Assembly (NCBI RefSeq): GCF_003991905.1
Contig: NZ_RSCL01000012.1
Span: forward strand, 181,848-245,847
DNA length: 64,000 nt
Direction of reading: 5' to 3'
Origin: Dulcicalothrix desertica PCC 7102
GTDB lineage: Bacteria > Cyanobacteriota > Cyanobacteriia > Cyanobacteriales > Nostocaceae
The notes under the pieces are model-generated. The model ran no database searches. It had not been told where the DNA came from and was given only the letters and a program-made list of their open reading frames with translations. Made by a program: the position numbers and the translations under genes. Below, piece by piece: positions 1-9,779 of this stretch (position 1 is the first letter of the stretch; each line of letters opens with the position of its first letter).

Positions 1-1134
1 GCCATTGTCACCTTTGACTTGAGGCAAGGCTTTGTATGGTTCTAATTTTTGCTCGATTGTACGCAGAGATAGCAAACATTCGTAACGGGCAGTAATTTTT
101 TCTATTTCTGTATTTGCTGCTTCTAGTTTCATTTGCTGTACTAATTGCTCGGCTTGAGATAGCATTGGTATTAAGATTTTTTGGTCTTCTTGATGTGCAG
201 AAGTAATTTGTTTTTCTGATTGCTTGATTTTACCGAATGTTTCTGCTTGGGGAATGCCTTTCTCTTGCATGTATTTGATTAAACGACCTAATAGAATTCC
301 TAAAAATAGTACTAAAAGTGGCACAATAGGAGCGATTCGCATTGTGAGGTTGACCGGAACGATTAATCTTTCTCTGGCGCCTTCTAAGGTTAAGTAAACT
401 GCTCCTGTGTAACGGTCTGAAGGTATTTTAGTACTATCCCATTGTAAGGGTAGTTTAACTATGCGGTCGGCTTTTAATGTTTGAGGAATGCTAGCTACTT
501 TAATTTGATTGTTGCTTAATTGGTAAGCTGTTTGTTCGCCTTTTAATAATACTTCTGCACTGTTTACTGTTACAGATGCATCTTCGCTGTTGTCGAAAGC
601 TAAATCCCAAGTTTGTAAAAAAGCACTTTTGGGAAATAGTATATGTGCTAATCCACAATCTAACCACCAACTGCATTGAGTTAATTGTAATTGTACTTGC
701 TCGTTTCCTCGTAACGGCGCCAGTTTTGGTCTAGCTTTGACTAATACATTAATATTAATAGCTTGTGTTTGATTAGGAAGTCGTATTTCGATTTGCCCTT
801 TATATGTTCCCGGTAATTGGGGGTTGCTGATTTTGACTTGGAAATCTTTGGGTATACCCGCAGCTAGTTTAGTTTCACCTATAAATGATACATTCTGGCG
901 CCCGATTATTTCTGAACCTTCAGTACGCTTTAAGTCAGAAGCAAGGAATGTAAACTGGTCTACTTTTGCAGGTGCAGAAAGACGTACACTACCAATCAGG
1001 GTATTTTCTTCATTCAACCAACCTTTGATTTGCAAAGGTTTATCTAATGCATCTACTGTAATGGTAGTTTGTGCTAGAGCAGTTTGAGGACAGATTAATA
1101 ATAAGCAGACAGCAGTAAAAATCCAGCGTTTCAT
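1..1134 (-). CDS. Exported, membrane-anchored protein (3' end outside window)
   Basis: An open frame of 378 codons runs on the minus strand from ATG at 1134 to the window edge with no stop, so the C-terminus is missing. The N-terminus is a clear signal peptide (MKRWIFTAVCLLLI, then an ALAQ-type cleavage site near residue 22). A beta-rich region of about 240 residues resembling Ig-like or NEW3-type folds follows. A single hydrophobic span (about residues 267-285, PIVPLLVLFLGILLG) is followed by a charged, coiled-coil-like stretch. The likely topology is an outward-facing beta domain, one membrane anchor and a helical cytoplasmic tail. It lies just downstream of, and co-oriented with, a CHAT protease gene and may be its membrane partner; that link is inference. 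No family name is assigned. Confidence 0.75.
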   Translation of the reverse strand, partial: MKRWIFTAVCLLLICPQTALAQTTITVDALDKPLQIKGWLNEENTLIGSVRLSAPAKVDQFTFLASDLKRTEGSEIIGRQNVSFIGETKLAAGIPKDFQVKISNPQLPGTYKGQIEIRLPNQTQAININVLVKARPKLAPLRGNEQVQLQLTQCSWWLDCGLAHILFPKSAFLQTWDLAFDNSEDASVTVNSAEVLLKGEQTAYQLSNNQIKVASIPQTLKADRIVKLPLQWDSTKIPSDRYTGAVYLTLEGARERLIVPVNLTMRIAPIVPLLVLFLGILLGRLIKYMQEKGIPQAETFGKIKQSEKQITSAHQEDQKILIPMLSQAEQLVQQMKLEAANTEIEKITARYECLLSLRTIEQKLEPYKALPQVKGDNG

Positions 1135-1206
1135 ATTATTCTTGCAATCCCGAACGTTCGTTTTCTAGGGGCAGCATATAAAGAATAAACCAGTATATAT
1201 TTTTTC

Positions 1207-1280
1207 ACCACAGAGGCACAGAGAACGCAGAGAGAATAGAGAATACCAAAATTTCTCTGTGTCCTCTGTGTCTCTGTGGT
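1207..1280. repeat. Inverted repeat of the CCACAGAGG / CCTCTGTGG type
   Basis: The left arm begins ACCACAGAGGCACAGAG and the right arm ends CTCTGTGTCTCTGTGGT, separated by a short AT-rich loop, so the segment can fold into a long imperfect hairpin. Dispersed intergenic repeats of this kind are common in filamentous cyanobacteria. It sits between two co-directional minus-strand genes and could end or attenuate transcription between them. Confidence 0.7.
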
Positions 1281-1299
1281 AAAGATAATAGTTTTCATA

Positions 1300-3426
1300 T
1301 TATTTCATAGATACCGAACGAGCTAAAGCAATTTCATGGGCAGCATATAAAGAATAAACCAAGCCAAGGGGATTATAGTTGTTTTGTAGTAAGGAGCGAC
1401 GTACTTTTAGCATAGCTTGTCCCATTGGTTCGCCTGCAAACAAACGTTGAAGTACTTCTGTGGCATAATATTCGGCAAAGTTTTCGAGTACTGGACACTC
1501 TGTACCAACTACTCCACTGGCGCCTGCATTTAAAAAGTCATCAATCAGGTTAACATAGCTTTCGGGACTATAATCACCAGTTGCACAACCATTGAGAAAA
1601 ACAAGGGGGTTATGCGACCAAGTTGACTCGTAACATTCTAAAAAATTACTGTAAATTCGCTCATCGCTGATTTCTAAATAAGGTCGCTTTGGCATTTCCT
1701 CCACACCACCATGACAGTAGAAGTACACCAAATCTAAATCCTGACCATGTGTACTCCAAATGTTTTCTAACTCTAACATTTCCTCTGCTGGTAGGATATT
1801 TAGCTTCGCTGCTAGCTCTAGTTTAGGCAAATGTTGGCGCCAAAGTTGAAAATCTCGATATACATTAAAACTCAACTGCAATGGTTGATTGTTTTGAATT
1901 TGTCGTACTAGGGCTACAGGGTAATTATGCTTATTACTAGTCCAACATGGTAATTGTTCGATGGAATAGCGATAACCCCAAAACGCATTAGGACAAATAT
2001 ACTTGGGGTCATTTTTATTCGGGCAATTAGTACAATCTAAATCATGTTCGGTAAAGCGCGCGCATACTGGATTTTCTTTTCTGGTTAAAATTTTTCGTTC
2101 GTATAATAATGCCCAAGGAATTGTAACTTTTCCTAACACAGGGTTGACTTGAATAACTGTATCTGGAGTTAACGCAGCTTTTAATGTTTCTTGGTCTTGC
2201 TGTAAAAGTAAACGATAGAGTTCGCGTCCTGTGTTTGCTAAACTGGGAAGCCAGGTATTGAGTTGTTCAATACTTCCTTCAGCTTGTCCCCAATATCCGT
2301 TATGTATAGTTAAATGAAGTTGATGGCGAATTGCGGTAATTACATTTCCTAGTGCAGTGGGTTGTAAGGATGTGTCGTAGAATGCTATTTCCTTATTACC
2401 TTGAGTCCTATCAAGAAAGCGAAAATCAATACTGCCATCCCGTTGGTCGAGTTCTACATCTACAGTGAATACTCGTTCGGGGAGTTTCGCTAGCTGCTCG
2501 TTAGTTAATAAGTCTGTTGTGGTAAATGTTATGCGACTGCTTTGAGGAGGACGTAAAGATTCTGGTATTTCGGCGCCTGCGTTGGGGATAATTAATACTG
2601 CAAGTTGTTTCGACTGGAGCAAGTAACCACGGTAGAACAACTCTACTTGTATGTAACCTCGACCTTCAAGCAGGTTAGGTTTTATTGTAAAATGGATGCT
2701 GTCTGAGGCGCCTGTTCGGGGTAGAGTAAGTTGTTTGACTTTTGCATTGATACTGAAATCTTTGGATGTTACTGCTACGTCTATAAGTAAATTTTGCTGG
2801 TTATTCCAGACTTGAGCTAATGCTTGTTCCGGAAATGGCGAGTTATCTGTTCCTTTTGGTTCTGGGCTAATATCTATATATAGTAAATATGCTTGACCGT
2901 GGATGAGTGGTTCGGTTGGTGGAATTAGTGCTTGGTTGTTGGCGCCTGTAAAGTATGTATTAAAGTAACGGTAGTTTTGTACGTATTCTGATATTTGTTC
3001 TAAAAAAACGAGTTGCTTTGCAGTTTGGTCTTGGTTTTCGGTAAGCAGGATAGTACTTATTATATTAATTACCTGCTTAGATTTATCTTCTGGTTCACCT
3101 GCACTCTGACCGTCAAAGGTGACAATTTCCTTAGTTTCGCCAAACAGTTCTTTTTTTAACTCAGTGACGTTAGGTAGGAATCTAGGTATTCGACCGTCTA
3201 AAGCATTTAATCTAGCTATTTTCGCGTGAAAAAGCTGTTTTAAGGTATAATTAGATTCAAGAAGTGCTGTTATCTCCTCTTCGATAAAGTCCCAATCATC
3301 AGGGTCGATATCAAGCTGCTGTCCGATATCTTGTAAAATTGCTTGCTCATCTTTGCTCAAAGGAGTTTGTAGCTCTTTAAGAGTTAGCAACAGACCCATA
3401 AGAGTTTTGTTGGAATGATTCATCAC
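1300..3426 (-). CDS. CHAT-domain (caspase-like) protease
   Basis: A 708-residue protein with a C-terminal CHAT domain. The catalytic His is in the YFYCHGG motif (about residue 572) and the catalytic Cys in FLNGCATG (about residue 614), with the usual GASGVVGTE strand and final LVYSLYAAHEIALA segment behind them. The long N-terminal part is unassigned. A cysteine group at about residues 455-480 (CARF..CTNCPNK..ICPN) could bind metal. CHAT proteins are cysteine proteases of the caspase clan and act in bacterial conflict and cell-death signalling. Two ATGs lie at the start (3426 and 3423). It is divergent from the caspase-TPR gene at 3482 with only 55 bp between, so the two probably share a control region. 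Confidence 0.88.
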   Translation of the reverse strand: MMNHSNKTLMGLLLTLKELQTPLSKDEQAILQDIGQQLDIDPDDWDFIEEEITALLESNYTLKQLFHAKIARLNALDGRIPRFLPNVTELKKELFGETKEIVTFDGQSAGEPEDKSKQVINIISTILLTENQDQTAKQLVFLEQISEYVQNYRYFNTYFTGANNQALIPPTEPLIHGQAYLLYIDISPEPKGTDNSPFPEQALAQVWNNQQNLLIDVAVTSKDFSINAKVKQLTLPRTGASDSIHFTIKPNLLEGRGYIQVELFYRGYLLQSKQLAVLIIPNAGAEIPESLRPPQSSRITFTTTDLLTNEQLAKLPERVFTVDVELDQRDGSIDFRFLDRTQGNKEIAFYDTSLQPTALGNVITAIRHQLHLTIHNGYWGQAEGSIEQLNTWLPSLANTGRELYRLLLQQDQETLKAALTPDTVIQVNPVLGKVTIPWALLYERKILTRKENPVCARFTEHDLDCTNCPNKNDPKYICPNAFWGYRYSIEQLPCWTSNKHNYPVALVRQIQNNQPLQLSFNVYRDFQLWRQHLPKLELAAKLNILPAEEMLELENIWSTHGQDLDLVYFYCHGGVEEMPKRPYLEISDERIYSNFLECYESTWSHNPLVFLNGCATGDYSPESYVNLIDDFLNAGASGVVGTECPVLENFAEYYATEVLQRLFAGEPMGQAMLKVRRSLLQNNYNPLGLVYSLYAAHEIALARSVSMK

Positions 3427-3481
3427 GACAGGGTGTATTAATTGCAGTATAAATTAGTAAATCTATTTAAAATAACTTTAC

Positions 3482-6400
3482 ATGAGAAGAGATGCGCTAG
3501 TAGTAGGTATAAATCAATATCCAAGTTTAAAAGAAACACCCACCAGTAAAGCTAAAAATTTAACAACTCCTGCGGTCGATGCGGAAACCATTGCTCAACT
3601 TCTAGAAGCTGACAAGAATTTTCGAGTTATAAGACTTCCCTCCAAGCTAGTGAATAATAAGTTGCAGGTTGACCCCGATGGAATGGTTACTGCTGATGCA
3701 CTACTAGAAGCAGTTACAAAATTATTTTTACCAGAAGAAAATATAGATACAGCACTATTATTTTTTGCGGGACATGGGTTACAAAAGCCTTTAGGAACTT
3801 TGAAGCAAACATTATTAGCCACTAGTGATGCTAATCCTTATTCCAAAAAGTGGAATGGTATAATATTACGAGATTTATGGGACATCATCGAGGAAAGTAC
3901 TGTTAAAGAGCAAATAATATGGTTAGACTGCTGTTATAGTGGCGCCTTATTAAATTTTAAAGACAATGAATTTCCAAAACAGTCGGCAAGAAAACGCTTT
4001 TTAATTGCTGCATCTCATAGTTCAGAAGTTGCCTACGAGCGTTTCGATGGTAAGCACGGTGTACTTTCAGGAGCGTTAATAAATGAACTAGATGCTAATA
4101 AAATTACATCTACCAACTGGATAACAGCTCGTACTCTAGGAGCTTCTATTGATACTGAGTTAAAAAAATATTACGAAGAAACAAAAATACCTCAGTTACC
4201 GCAAATCAGAATACCTGACCAAGAAATTCGTATAATTCAAGGTAAAGGTCAGCCTAGTACTAATAAATTAGAGGCACAAAAAACTTCGGAACGCGAAGTC
4301 CCATTCATTTTACCTCAATTAGACGTATCCACATTTACAGGGCGTAATGACGAGTTAAAACAACTTGAAGAATTACTTTTAAATTCTCAAGGAACAAAAT
4401 TTTGTAGTATTGCTGGGTTAACAGGTGTAGGAGGTATTGGAAAATCTGCTCTTGCCTGCTATTTCGCAACATTACACCGAGCAGATTTTCCAGATGGAAT
4501 AATTTGTTTACGGGTTGATGGTAAAGATATAGATACCATAGCGCGCGACTTTGCTCGTAGGTATGAAAATAGATATGAGGATAGATATGAGGATAGATAT
4601 GAGGAAAAAATTAACTTGGAAGACGAACGTGATGCAGCAACTATCATGCAAGAGATATTTGCACATCGAAGAATGCTGTTAATATTTGATAATGCAGAAA
4701 ATGCTAGTATTTACCAATTACGTCCAGGTGGAAATAAATGTGCTGTAATTGTAACGACACGTGACCGTGGACTAGTAATTTCGCTAGAAATACCCAGCGA
4801 GGGTAGAATAAATATACCAACACTTCCTGAAGCTGATGCATTATTACTATTAGAAAAGTTGGTAGGGAAAGAGCGTGTTACAGCAGAACCAGAAGCAGCG
4901 CACGAGTTAATCGAATTAGCAGGTTATTTACCCATCGCCATTAAAATTATTGGGTCACAATTAAGTTTACATGAAAGGCGTAGTCTTGCTCGCCACGCAG
5001 ATAGATTAAAAAGAGAACGACAACTAGCAAGCATGAAATTCGGTAGTGCCGAACATTTAGATTTATTTGCTTGTTTTTCAATAAGTTTAGAATATTTGCA
5101 GCCAAATGAAGTAGATTTCTTTGCCTGCTTAAGCGTTTGTGCCAAAAACGGGTTCTCGTTACGAACTGCAATGATGGCTACAAGTTGTGATGAATACACC
5201 ACAGAAGATAATTTAAATAAGCTTTATCAGCTTTCATTAATTAACTATTCCGAAATACAAAAAGACCGCTTTGTATTTCATCCACTTATCCATCAATTTG
5301 CTTGGGAAAAGGCAATTGAGTTGGGTTTGCAAGAAGAAGCAGCGACAAGACATGCTGAGTATTTTATCGAGTTTACCCAAAGAGAACTTAATTACGCAAC
5401 TGCACAAGAAATTGCAACAGAATTAGATGACATTATTTTAGCTGCTCAGTGGTTACAGAAACAAAAAACGACATCAAAATCTCAAGAAGAAGACAAGTAT
5501 AAATTTGCAATTTGCCTACAACCATTGTTTGAGCAGTATGGTTACTGGGAAAAGGCTGTTGATTTTATGTTGGGATTTGAGCAACTAGCAGAAAGTAATA
5601 AAGATTGGCAAGCTGTTATTAAATTTCGGGTTCAACAGGCAAAATATCTATCTTTACAAGGTAAGTTGGCAATTGCAGAAGAACGACTTAAACCTGAACT
5701 TATTGCAGAAATATTGGACAAAATTGAGGAAGAATGGACTCGTCAGCATTCTGAAGCAAAATGTCTTAATACTCTAGGTAGTATAGTTATGCGGCAAGGA
5801 AAATTTGATGAAGCTGTTAGTAATTTCAAGCGTGCTTTAGAGATTGAAGAACGACTGAATAATCAAGAAGGTTTGACGATAGCACTGAATTGTTTGGGTG
5901 GGTTGCTGCGACGACAGGGAAACCTCAGCGAAGCCGAGGAGGTTTTTAAGCGCAGTTACGCTATTTCTGAGGAGTTAAATGATAAAGGTTATACAGCTTT
6001 CGTACAACACCACTTAGGGCTAGTCTTTCTTGAGCAAAATCGCTTGGATGAAGCTTGTCACAGCCTACAGCGCAGTTGTAACATTTTTAAGGAATTGGGA
6101 AACCAACGCAGTTTATCAATAGTGCTAAACAGCTTGAGTGGAATTTTGCAAAAACAAGGAAAAATTGATGGAGCGATAGCAGCAATTCAGGAAAGCGTAG
6201 CTATTGAAGAAAAGTTGAATGACAGACACAATTTCGTAATTAAATTAAATAAGTTAGGTGGGTTGTATCAACAGAAAGGGCAAATCAAGGAAGCTATTCA
6301 AACCTTTGGTCATGCAATTACAGTTGCCGAAGAAGATAGTAATAAACAACAATTAGCAGTTACTTTAAATCAATTGGGTGGATTATATCAGCAGCAAAGA

Positions 6401-9064
6401 CAAATTGAACAAGCTATTCAAACCTTTGAGCGTGCAATTATAGTTACACAAGAAGCGGACAATAAACAACAATTAGCAATTACTCTAACTCAATTGGGTG
6501 TATTATACCAGCAGCAAGGACAAGTAGAGGAAGCTATCCAATCCTTTAAGCGTGTAATTACAACTGTACAGGAAACGGACAAAAAGCAATTAGCAATTAC
6601 TTTAAATAAATTGGGTGGATTATATCAGCAGCAAGGACAAATCGAACAAGCTATTCAAACCTTTGAGCGTGCAATTACAGTTGCACAAGAAGCGGGTAAT
6701 AAACAACAATTAGCAATTACTTTAACTCAATTGGGTGGATTGTACCAGCCGCAAGGAAAAGTAGAGGAAGCCATCCAATGTTTTAAGCGTGCAATTACAA
6801 TTGCACAGGAAACCGACGACAACAAACAATTAGCAATTACCTTAAGCCAATTATGTAAATTATACCAGGAGCAAGGAAGAATAGATGAAACCATCAAATC
6901 TTTTAAAGATAGATTACAAATAGCTCAAGAAACAGATGACAAAAAACTATTAGTAATTACACTAAATCAGTTCGATAAATTTTTACAAGAGCAAGGACAA
7001 ATAAATGAAGTTATTCTATCATTGGAGCAAAGCATCAAAATGGATGAGGCAACTGAGGGCAAACAAGTATTGGTAATTCTTATAATTAAGTTAGCTGGAT
7101 TGTACCAAAAGCAAGGACAAATAGAACAAGCTATTCAATCTTTTGAGCGTGCGATTGCAATTGCCGAGAAACTACAAAACAAGCAGTCATTAGCAATTAC
7201 TTTAAATCAGTTAGGTGGATTTTACCAAGAGCAAGGACAAATTGAACAAGCCATCCAATCTTTTGAGCGTGCGCTGGCAATTGCACAGGAAATAGGTAAT
7301 AAGCATTCATTCGCAATTACCTTAAATCAATTAGGCGGATTATACCAAGAGCAAGGACTCATCGAGGAAGCCACTCAGTCCTTTGAGCATCGGCTTACAA
7401 TTGAAATTGATAAGGAAACGAATGATAAGAAATCATTAATAATGACTTTGAATCGATTATGTGGATTGTACCAACGCCAAGGACGAATAGATAAAGCTAT
7501 TCAATATCTTGAGTATGTGATTGCTATTGCACAAGAAACTGATCACAAACGACAATTAGCAATTACCCTAACTCAGTTAGCTGGGATGTATCAGGAACAA
7601 GGACGAGAAGAAAAAGCTATACAATCCTGTGAACATGCGATTGCCATTGCCCAAGAAGATGGTAATAAAAAACAATTAGCAATTACCTTAAATCAATTGG
7701 GTGGATTATATCAGCAGCAAGGGCAATTCGATAAAGCCATACAATCCTGTGAGGATGCAGTCTCTATTGCAAAAGAAATTAATGATAATAAACAACAGTT
7801 AACGTTTATACTGACTCAGCTATGTGTAATTTATCAAGAGCAAGGAAAATTTAACGAAGCCATTGAATCTTATAAATATAGAATCAGAATTTACAAAGAA
7901 ACAGATAACAAAAAACAATTACCAATTACTCTCAATAAGTTAGCCGGATTGTACCAACAGCAAAAGAGAATTAATGAAGCGATTATATCCTTGAATGAAA
8001 GTTTGGAAATAGCACAACAAATAGATGACAAGCAACAAACATTAATCGCTCTAAATCAATTTGGTGGCTTATATAAGGAGCAAAGACAGTTTGACAAAGC
8101 TATCGAATTCTTTGAGGAGGCAATCAACATTTCGCAACAAATGGATGATAAATATTCGCAAGCAATTACATTAAAGCTCGTGGTTGAATTGCATCGACAG
8201 CAAGGGCAAATAGAGAAAGCTATCCAGTCATTAAAGCATATAGTTATGATTGCAGAAGAGGCAAACAACAGGCAGTTATTAGAAAAAATTTTAGAAAACT
8301 CTATCAAATATATACTCTTTTTATGCAAAGCTTATGCTACATATATATTTCATAATAGAGAATTAATAAAAATACGTGATATAGAAATTATTCTTAGAAC
8401 TTGTTATAATTTATGCATTAAGATAGATGACAAAAAAAGTTTGGCATTAATACTCTATCGTTTAGGTAAAATTATGTACTTCAAAGGAGGAGAAGATAAT
8501 TTTAAATTGTCTTGCATATATTTAAAAGAAAGTATTAAATATAATAGTTCTACAAAACATTTATCAAAAATTTATACTACTTTAGGAAAATATTTATTTC
8601 AATTTGAGAAATTTGAACAAGCAATCGAAGAGTTATGTAAGGCTTTTGAAATAGATGAAAGGTCAGCAAACATCGAGGGTTTGAAGAAAGTAACTCCTTT
8701 CTTAATATATTCATTAATACATTTAGGAAGACATGAAGAAGCTATAAGCTTTTGTAAACGTTGCCTTCTTATCTCTTCTGATGAAGTGCTTTTTCTGGAA
8801 ATCGATGATAAAGTTAGTTCATCGAAACAAATACCAAATCCAAATGTGTTCAAGCAGGGAATCATTAAAGTTATAAAAACAGACAAACGTGGTAGGATAT
8901 ACGGGTTTATTGCAACCGAAGACATGAGTGATGACATATACTTTCAAGAGAGTTCGATAGCACCAAAATATACATCTAAATTACAAAAAGGCTCTCGTGT
9001 GGAAATGGAAGTTAAGCGAAATCAGAAAGGAATGTTTGCGGAAAGGTTATGGATGATCGCTTAA
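3482..9064 (+). CDS. Caspase - STAND NTPase - TPR array - cold-shock-like fusion
   Basis: A 1860-residue protein. Residues 1-250 are a peptidase C14 (caspase) domain with His98 in FFAGHG and Cys151 in DCCYSG. An NB-ARC-like STAND NTPase follows, with P-loop GVGGIGKS (315-322), Walker B LLIFDN and a GYLPIAI motif. From about 560 to 1740 lie tandem TPR units of about 40 residues built on LNQLGGLYQQQGQIEQAIQ; the central ones are nearly identical at DNA level. The last ~70 residues resemble a cold-shock OB fold (RGRIYGFI, DIYFQESSI, KGSRVEMEV). STAND-caspase proteins are predicted to sense invaders through the repeats and release a suicide protease. The cold-shock tail is unusual and may bind nucleic acid (inference). 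The frame is intact. Confidence 0.9.
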   Translation: MRRDALVVGINQYPSLKETPTSKAKNLTTPAVDAETIAQLLEADKNFRVIRLPSKLVNNKLQVDPDGMVTADALLEAVTKLFLPEENIDTALLFFAGHGLQKPLGTLKQTLLATSDANPYSKKWNGIILRDLWDIIEESTVKEQIIWLDCCYSGALLNFKDNEFPKQSARKRFLIAASHSSEVAYERFDGKHGVLSGALINELDANKITSTNWITARTLGASIDTELKKYYEETKIPQLPQIRIPDQEIRIIQGKGQPSTNKLEAQKTSEREVPFILPQLDVSTFTGRNDELKQLEELLLNSQGTKFCSIAGLTGVGGIGKSALACYFATLHRADFPDGIICLRVDGKDIDTIARDFARRYENRYEDRYEDRYEEKINLEDERDAATIMQEIFAHRRMLLIFDNAENASIYQLRPGGNKCAVIVTTRDRGLVISLEIPSEGRINIPTLPEADALLLLEKLVGKERVTAEPEAAHELIELAGYLPIAIKIIGSQLSLHERRSLARHADRLKRERQLASMKFGSAEHLDLFACFSISLEYLQPNEVDFFACLSVCAKNGFSLRTAMMATSCDEYTTEDNLNKLYQLSLINYSEIQKDRFVFHPLIHQFAWEKAIELGLQEEAATRHAEYFIEFTQRELNYATAQEIATELDDIILAAQWLQKQKTTSKSQEEDKYKFAICLQPLFEQYGYWEKAVDFMLGFEQLAESNKDWQAVIKFRVQQAKYLSLQGKLAIAEERLKPELIAEILDKIEEEWTRQHSEAKCLNTLGSIVMRQGKFDEAVSNFKRALEIEERLNNQEGLTIALNCLGGLLRRQGNLSEAEEVFKRSYAISEELNDKGYTAFVQHHLGLVFLEQNRLDEACHSLQRSCNIFKELGNQRSLSIVLNSLSGILQKQGKIDGAIAAIQESVAIEEKLNDRHNFVIKLNKLGGLYQQKGQIKEAIQTFGHAITVAEEDSNKQQLAVTLNQLGGLYQQQRQIEQAIQTFERAIIVTQEADNKQQLAITLTQLGVLYQQQGQVEEAIQSFKRVITTVQETDKKQLAITLNKLGGLYQQQGQIEQAIQTFERAITVAQEAGNKQQLAITLTQLGGLYQPQGKVEEAIQCFKRAITIAQETDDNKQLAITLSQLCKLYQEQGRIDETIKSFKDRLQIAQETDDKKLLVITLNQFDKFLQEQGQINEVILSLEQSIKMDEATEGKQVLVILIIKLAGLYQKQGQIEQAIQSFERAIAIAEKLQNKQSLAITLNQLGGFYQEQGQIEQAIQSFERALAIAQEIGNKHSFAITLNQLGGLYQEQGLIEEATQSFEHRLTIEIDKETNDKKSLIMTLNRLCGLYQRQGRIDKAIQYLEYVIAIAQETDHKRQLAITLTQLAGMYQEQGREEKAIQSCEHAIAIAQEDGNKKQLAITLNQLGGLYQQQGQFDKAIQSCEDAVSIAKEINDNKQQLTFILTQLCVIYQEQGKFNEAIESYKYRIRIYKETDNKKQLPITLNKLAGLYQQQKRINEAIISLNESLEIAQQIDDKQQTLIALNQFGGLYKEQRQFDKAIEFFEEAINISQQMDDKYSQAITLKLVVELHRQQGQIEKAIQSLKHIVMIAEEANNRQLLEKILENSIKYILFLCKAYATYIFHNRELIKIRDIEIILRTCYNLCIKIDDKKSLALILYRLGKIMYFKGGEDNFKLSCIYLKESIKYNSSTKHLSKIYTTLGKYLFQFEKFEQAIEELCKAFEIDERSANIEGLKKVTPFLIYSLIHLGRHEEAISFCKRCLLISSDEVLFLEIDDKVSSSKQIPNPNVFKQGIIKVIKTDKRGRIYGFIATEDMSDDIYFQESSIAPKYTSKLQKGSRVEMEVKRNQKGMFAERLWMIA
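4560..4606 (+). repeat. 12-bp tandem repeat encoding R-Y-E-D/N units
   Basis: About four copies of a 12-bp unit (TATGAGGATAGA) lie within the caspase-STAND gene and encode RYEN-RYED-RYED-RYEE. They fall in the NTPase domain between the P-loop and Walker B. Because the unit length is a multiple of three, copy-number change would keep the frame. Confidence 0.8.
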
Positions 9065-9182
9065 TCATAATAATGTGCCAGTGAAAGAAAATAGCATTCA
9101 CAAATTTTTTTGAAAAATATGCCGTATTTTATAGTTATAATTTATACATAAATAAGAAGATTTAATTTACACTGCCTCATAA

Positions 9183-9354
9183 GCCGAGATACTTTGGTAG
9201 TAGGAATCAACAATCAACAAGTACCCTTTTCTTTAAGATTTATCAGGCGCCACGAAGCATCTCACCACTCCTGCATCTGACGCGGAAGTAATTGCACAAC
9301 GTTTAGAAACTCATAGTGGCTTTCGAGTCAAACGCTTCCCAGCTAGCAACAAGG
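9183..9354 (+). pseudogene. Relic of a second caspase gene (N-terminus)
   Basis: Two reading frames encode RDTLVVGINNQ and then LTTPASDAEVIAQRLE..GFRVKRFPASNK. These match the first ~60 residues of the protein starting at 3482 (RDALVVGINQYP, LTTPAVDAETIAQLLE, FRVIRLPSK). A frameshift lies between the halves, and sequence after 9354 is unrelated. It is therefore a truncated, frameshifted copy of the caspase N-terminus 120 bp downstream of the intact gene. Confidence 0.75.
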
Positions 9355-9409
9355 GGTTGATATTGAAAACTTGCCCCTACTACTCAAATAACACCTAAAT
9401 TTTAACCCT

Positions 9410-9432
9410 TTTGTGCGCCAACGGCGCACAAA
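9410..9432. repeat. Perfect hairpin with core TTTGTGCGCC
   Basis: A 10-bp stem, TTTGTGCGCC with its exact complement, encloses a 3-nt loop AAC. The same 10-bp core, again with a 3-nt loop, is the centre of a larger perfect hairpin at 40359-40411, so this is probably one of a dispersed palindrome family. Confidence 0.7.
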
Positions 9433-9590
9433 GAATTCGGCTAAACCGAAAGAACGAACAAGCTTAGAAAATATTAAAGTCGAGCAAAATTCGTTTGGCG
9501 CCTCCTTTGCAACGGATGTAACGGATAAGTTAAAGTACAAAGCAAACGGTAAGATGGAAAGGTAGATTATTGTAATATTCGATCTCAAAG

Positions 9591-9779
9591 ATGACAGATT
9601 TACTCCGCCAAGTGATTGCAGAAATTGAGAAGCTCCCCGAAAAGCAGCAAAATGCTATAGCTTCTCGTCTTGCAGTAGAGCTTAAAAAAGAGGCAGAAAA
9701 TTTATTGTTAGAGCAACTGGCATCAACAGAAGCTGTTGTTTGGTCTCCTTACGACGCTTTTGAGGAAAGAAATCATTAA
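9591..9779 (+). pseudogene. Small antitoxin-like protein, probably C-terminally truncated
   Basis: A 62-residue frame starting MTDLLRQVIAEIEKLPEKQQ, an amphipathic helix typical of short cyanobacterial antitoxin-like proteins, and carrying a WSPYDAFE motif near its end. In relatives as I recall them, sequence continues beyond this motif; here a stop follows after EERNH. The break falls where the opposite-strand CHAT fragment also stops making sense (about 9775), which suggests a recombination junction cut both genes. No toxin partner is visible next to it. The family assignment is tentative. Confidence 0.5.

Larger units (their letters stand above)
9065..9590. other. Intergenic region with decayed sequence
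   Basis: It holds the caspase relic at 9183-9354 and the hairpin at 9410-9432. Between the hairpin and 9566 there is a short open stretch on the plus strand, reading IKVEQNSFGASFATDV and ending at a stop near 9566, that looks like the tail of a lost gene. I see no intact gene here. Confidence 0.5.

Noticed and set aside
824-1087. Plus-strand 87-residue open frame
   Set aside because: It lies opposite the coding exported protein on the minus strand and has no independent support.
8056-8937. Minus-strand frames inside the caspase-TPR gene
   Set aside because: Shadows of the long TPR-coding frame.
9449-9480. Similarity between the CGAACAAGCTTAGAAAAT stretch and 23629 in the replication-type gene
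   Set aside because: Only about 20 bases match; too short to claim shared origin.
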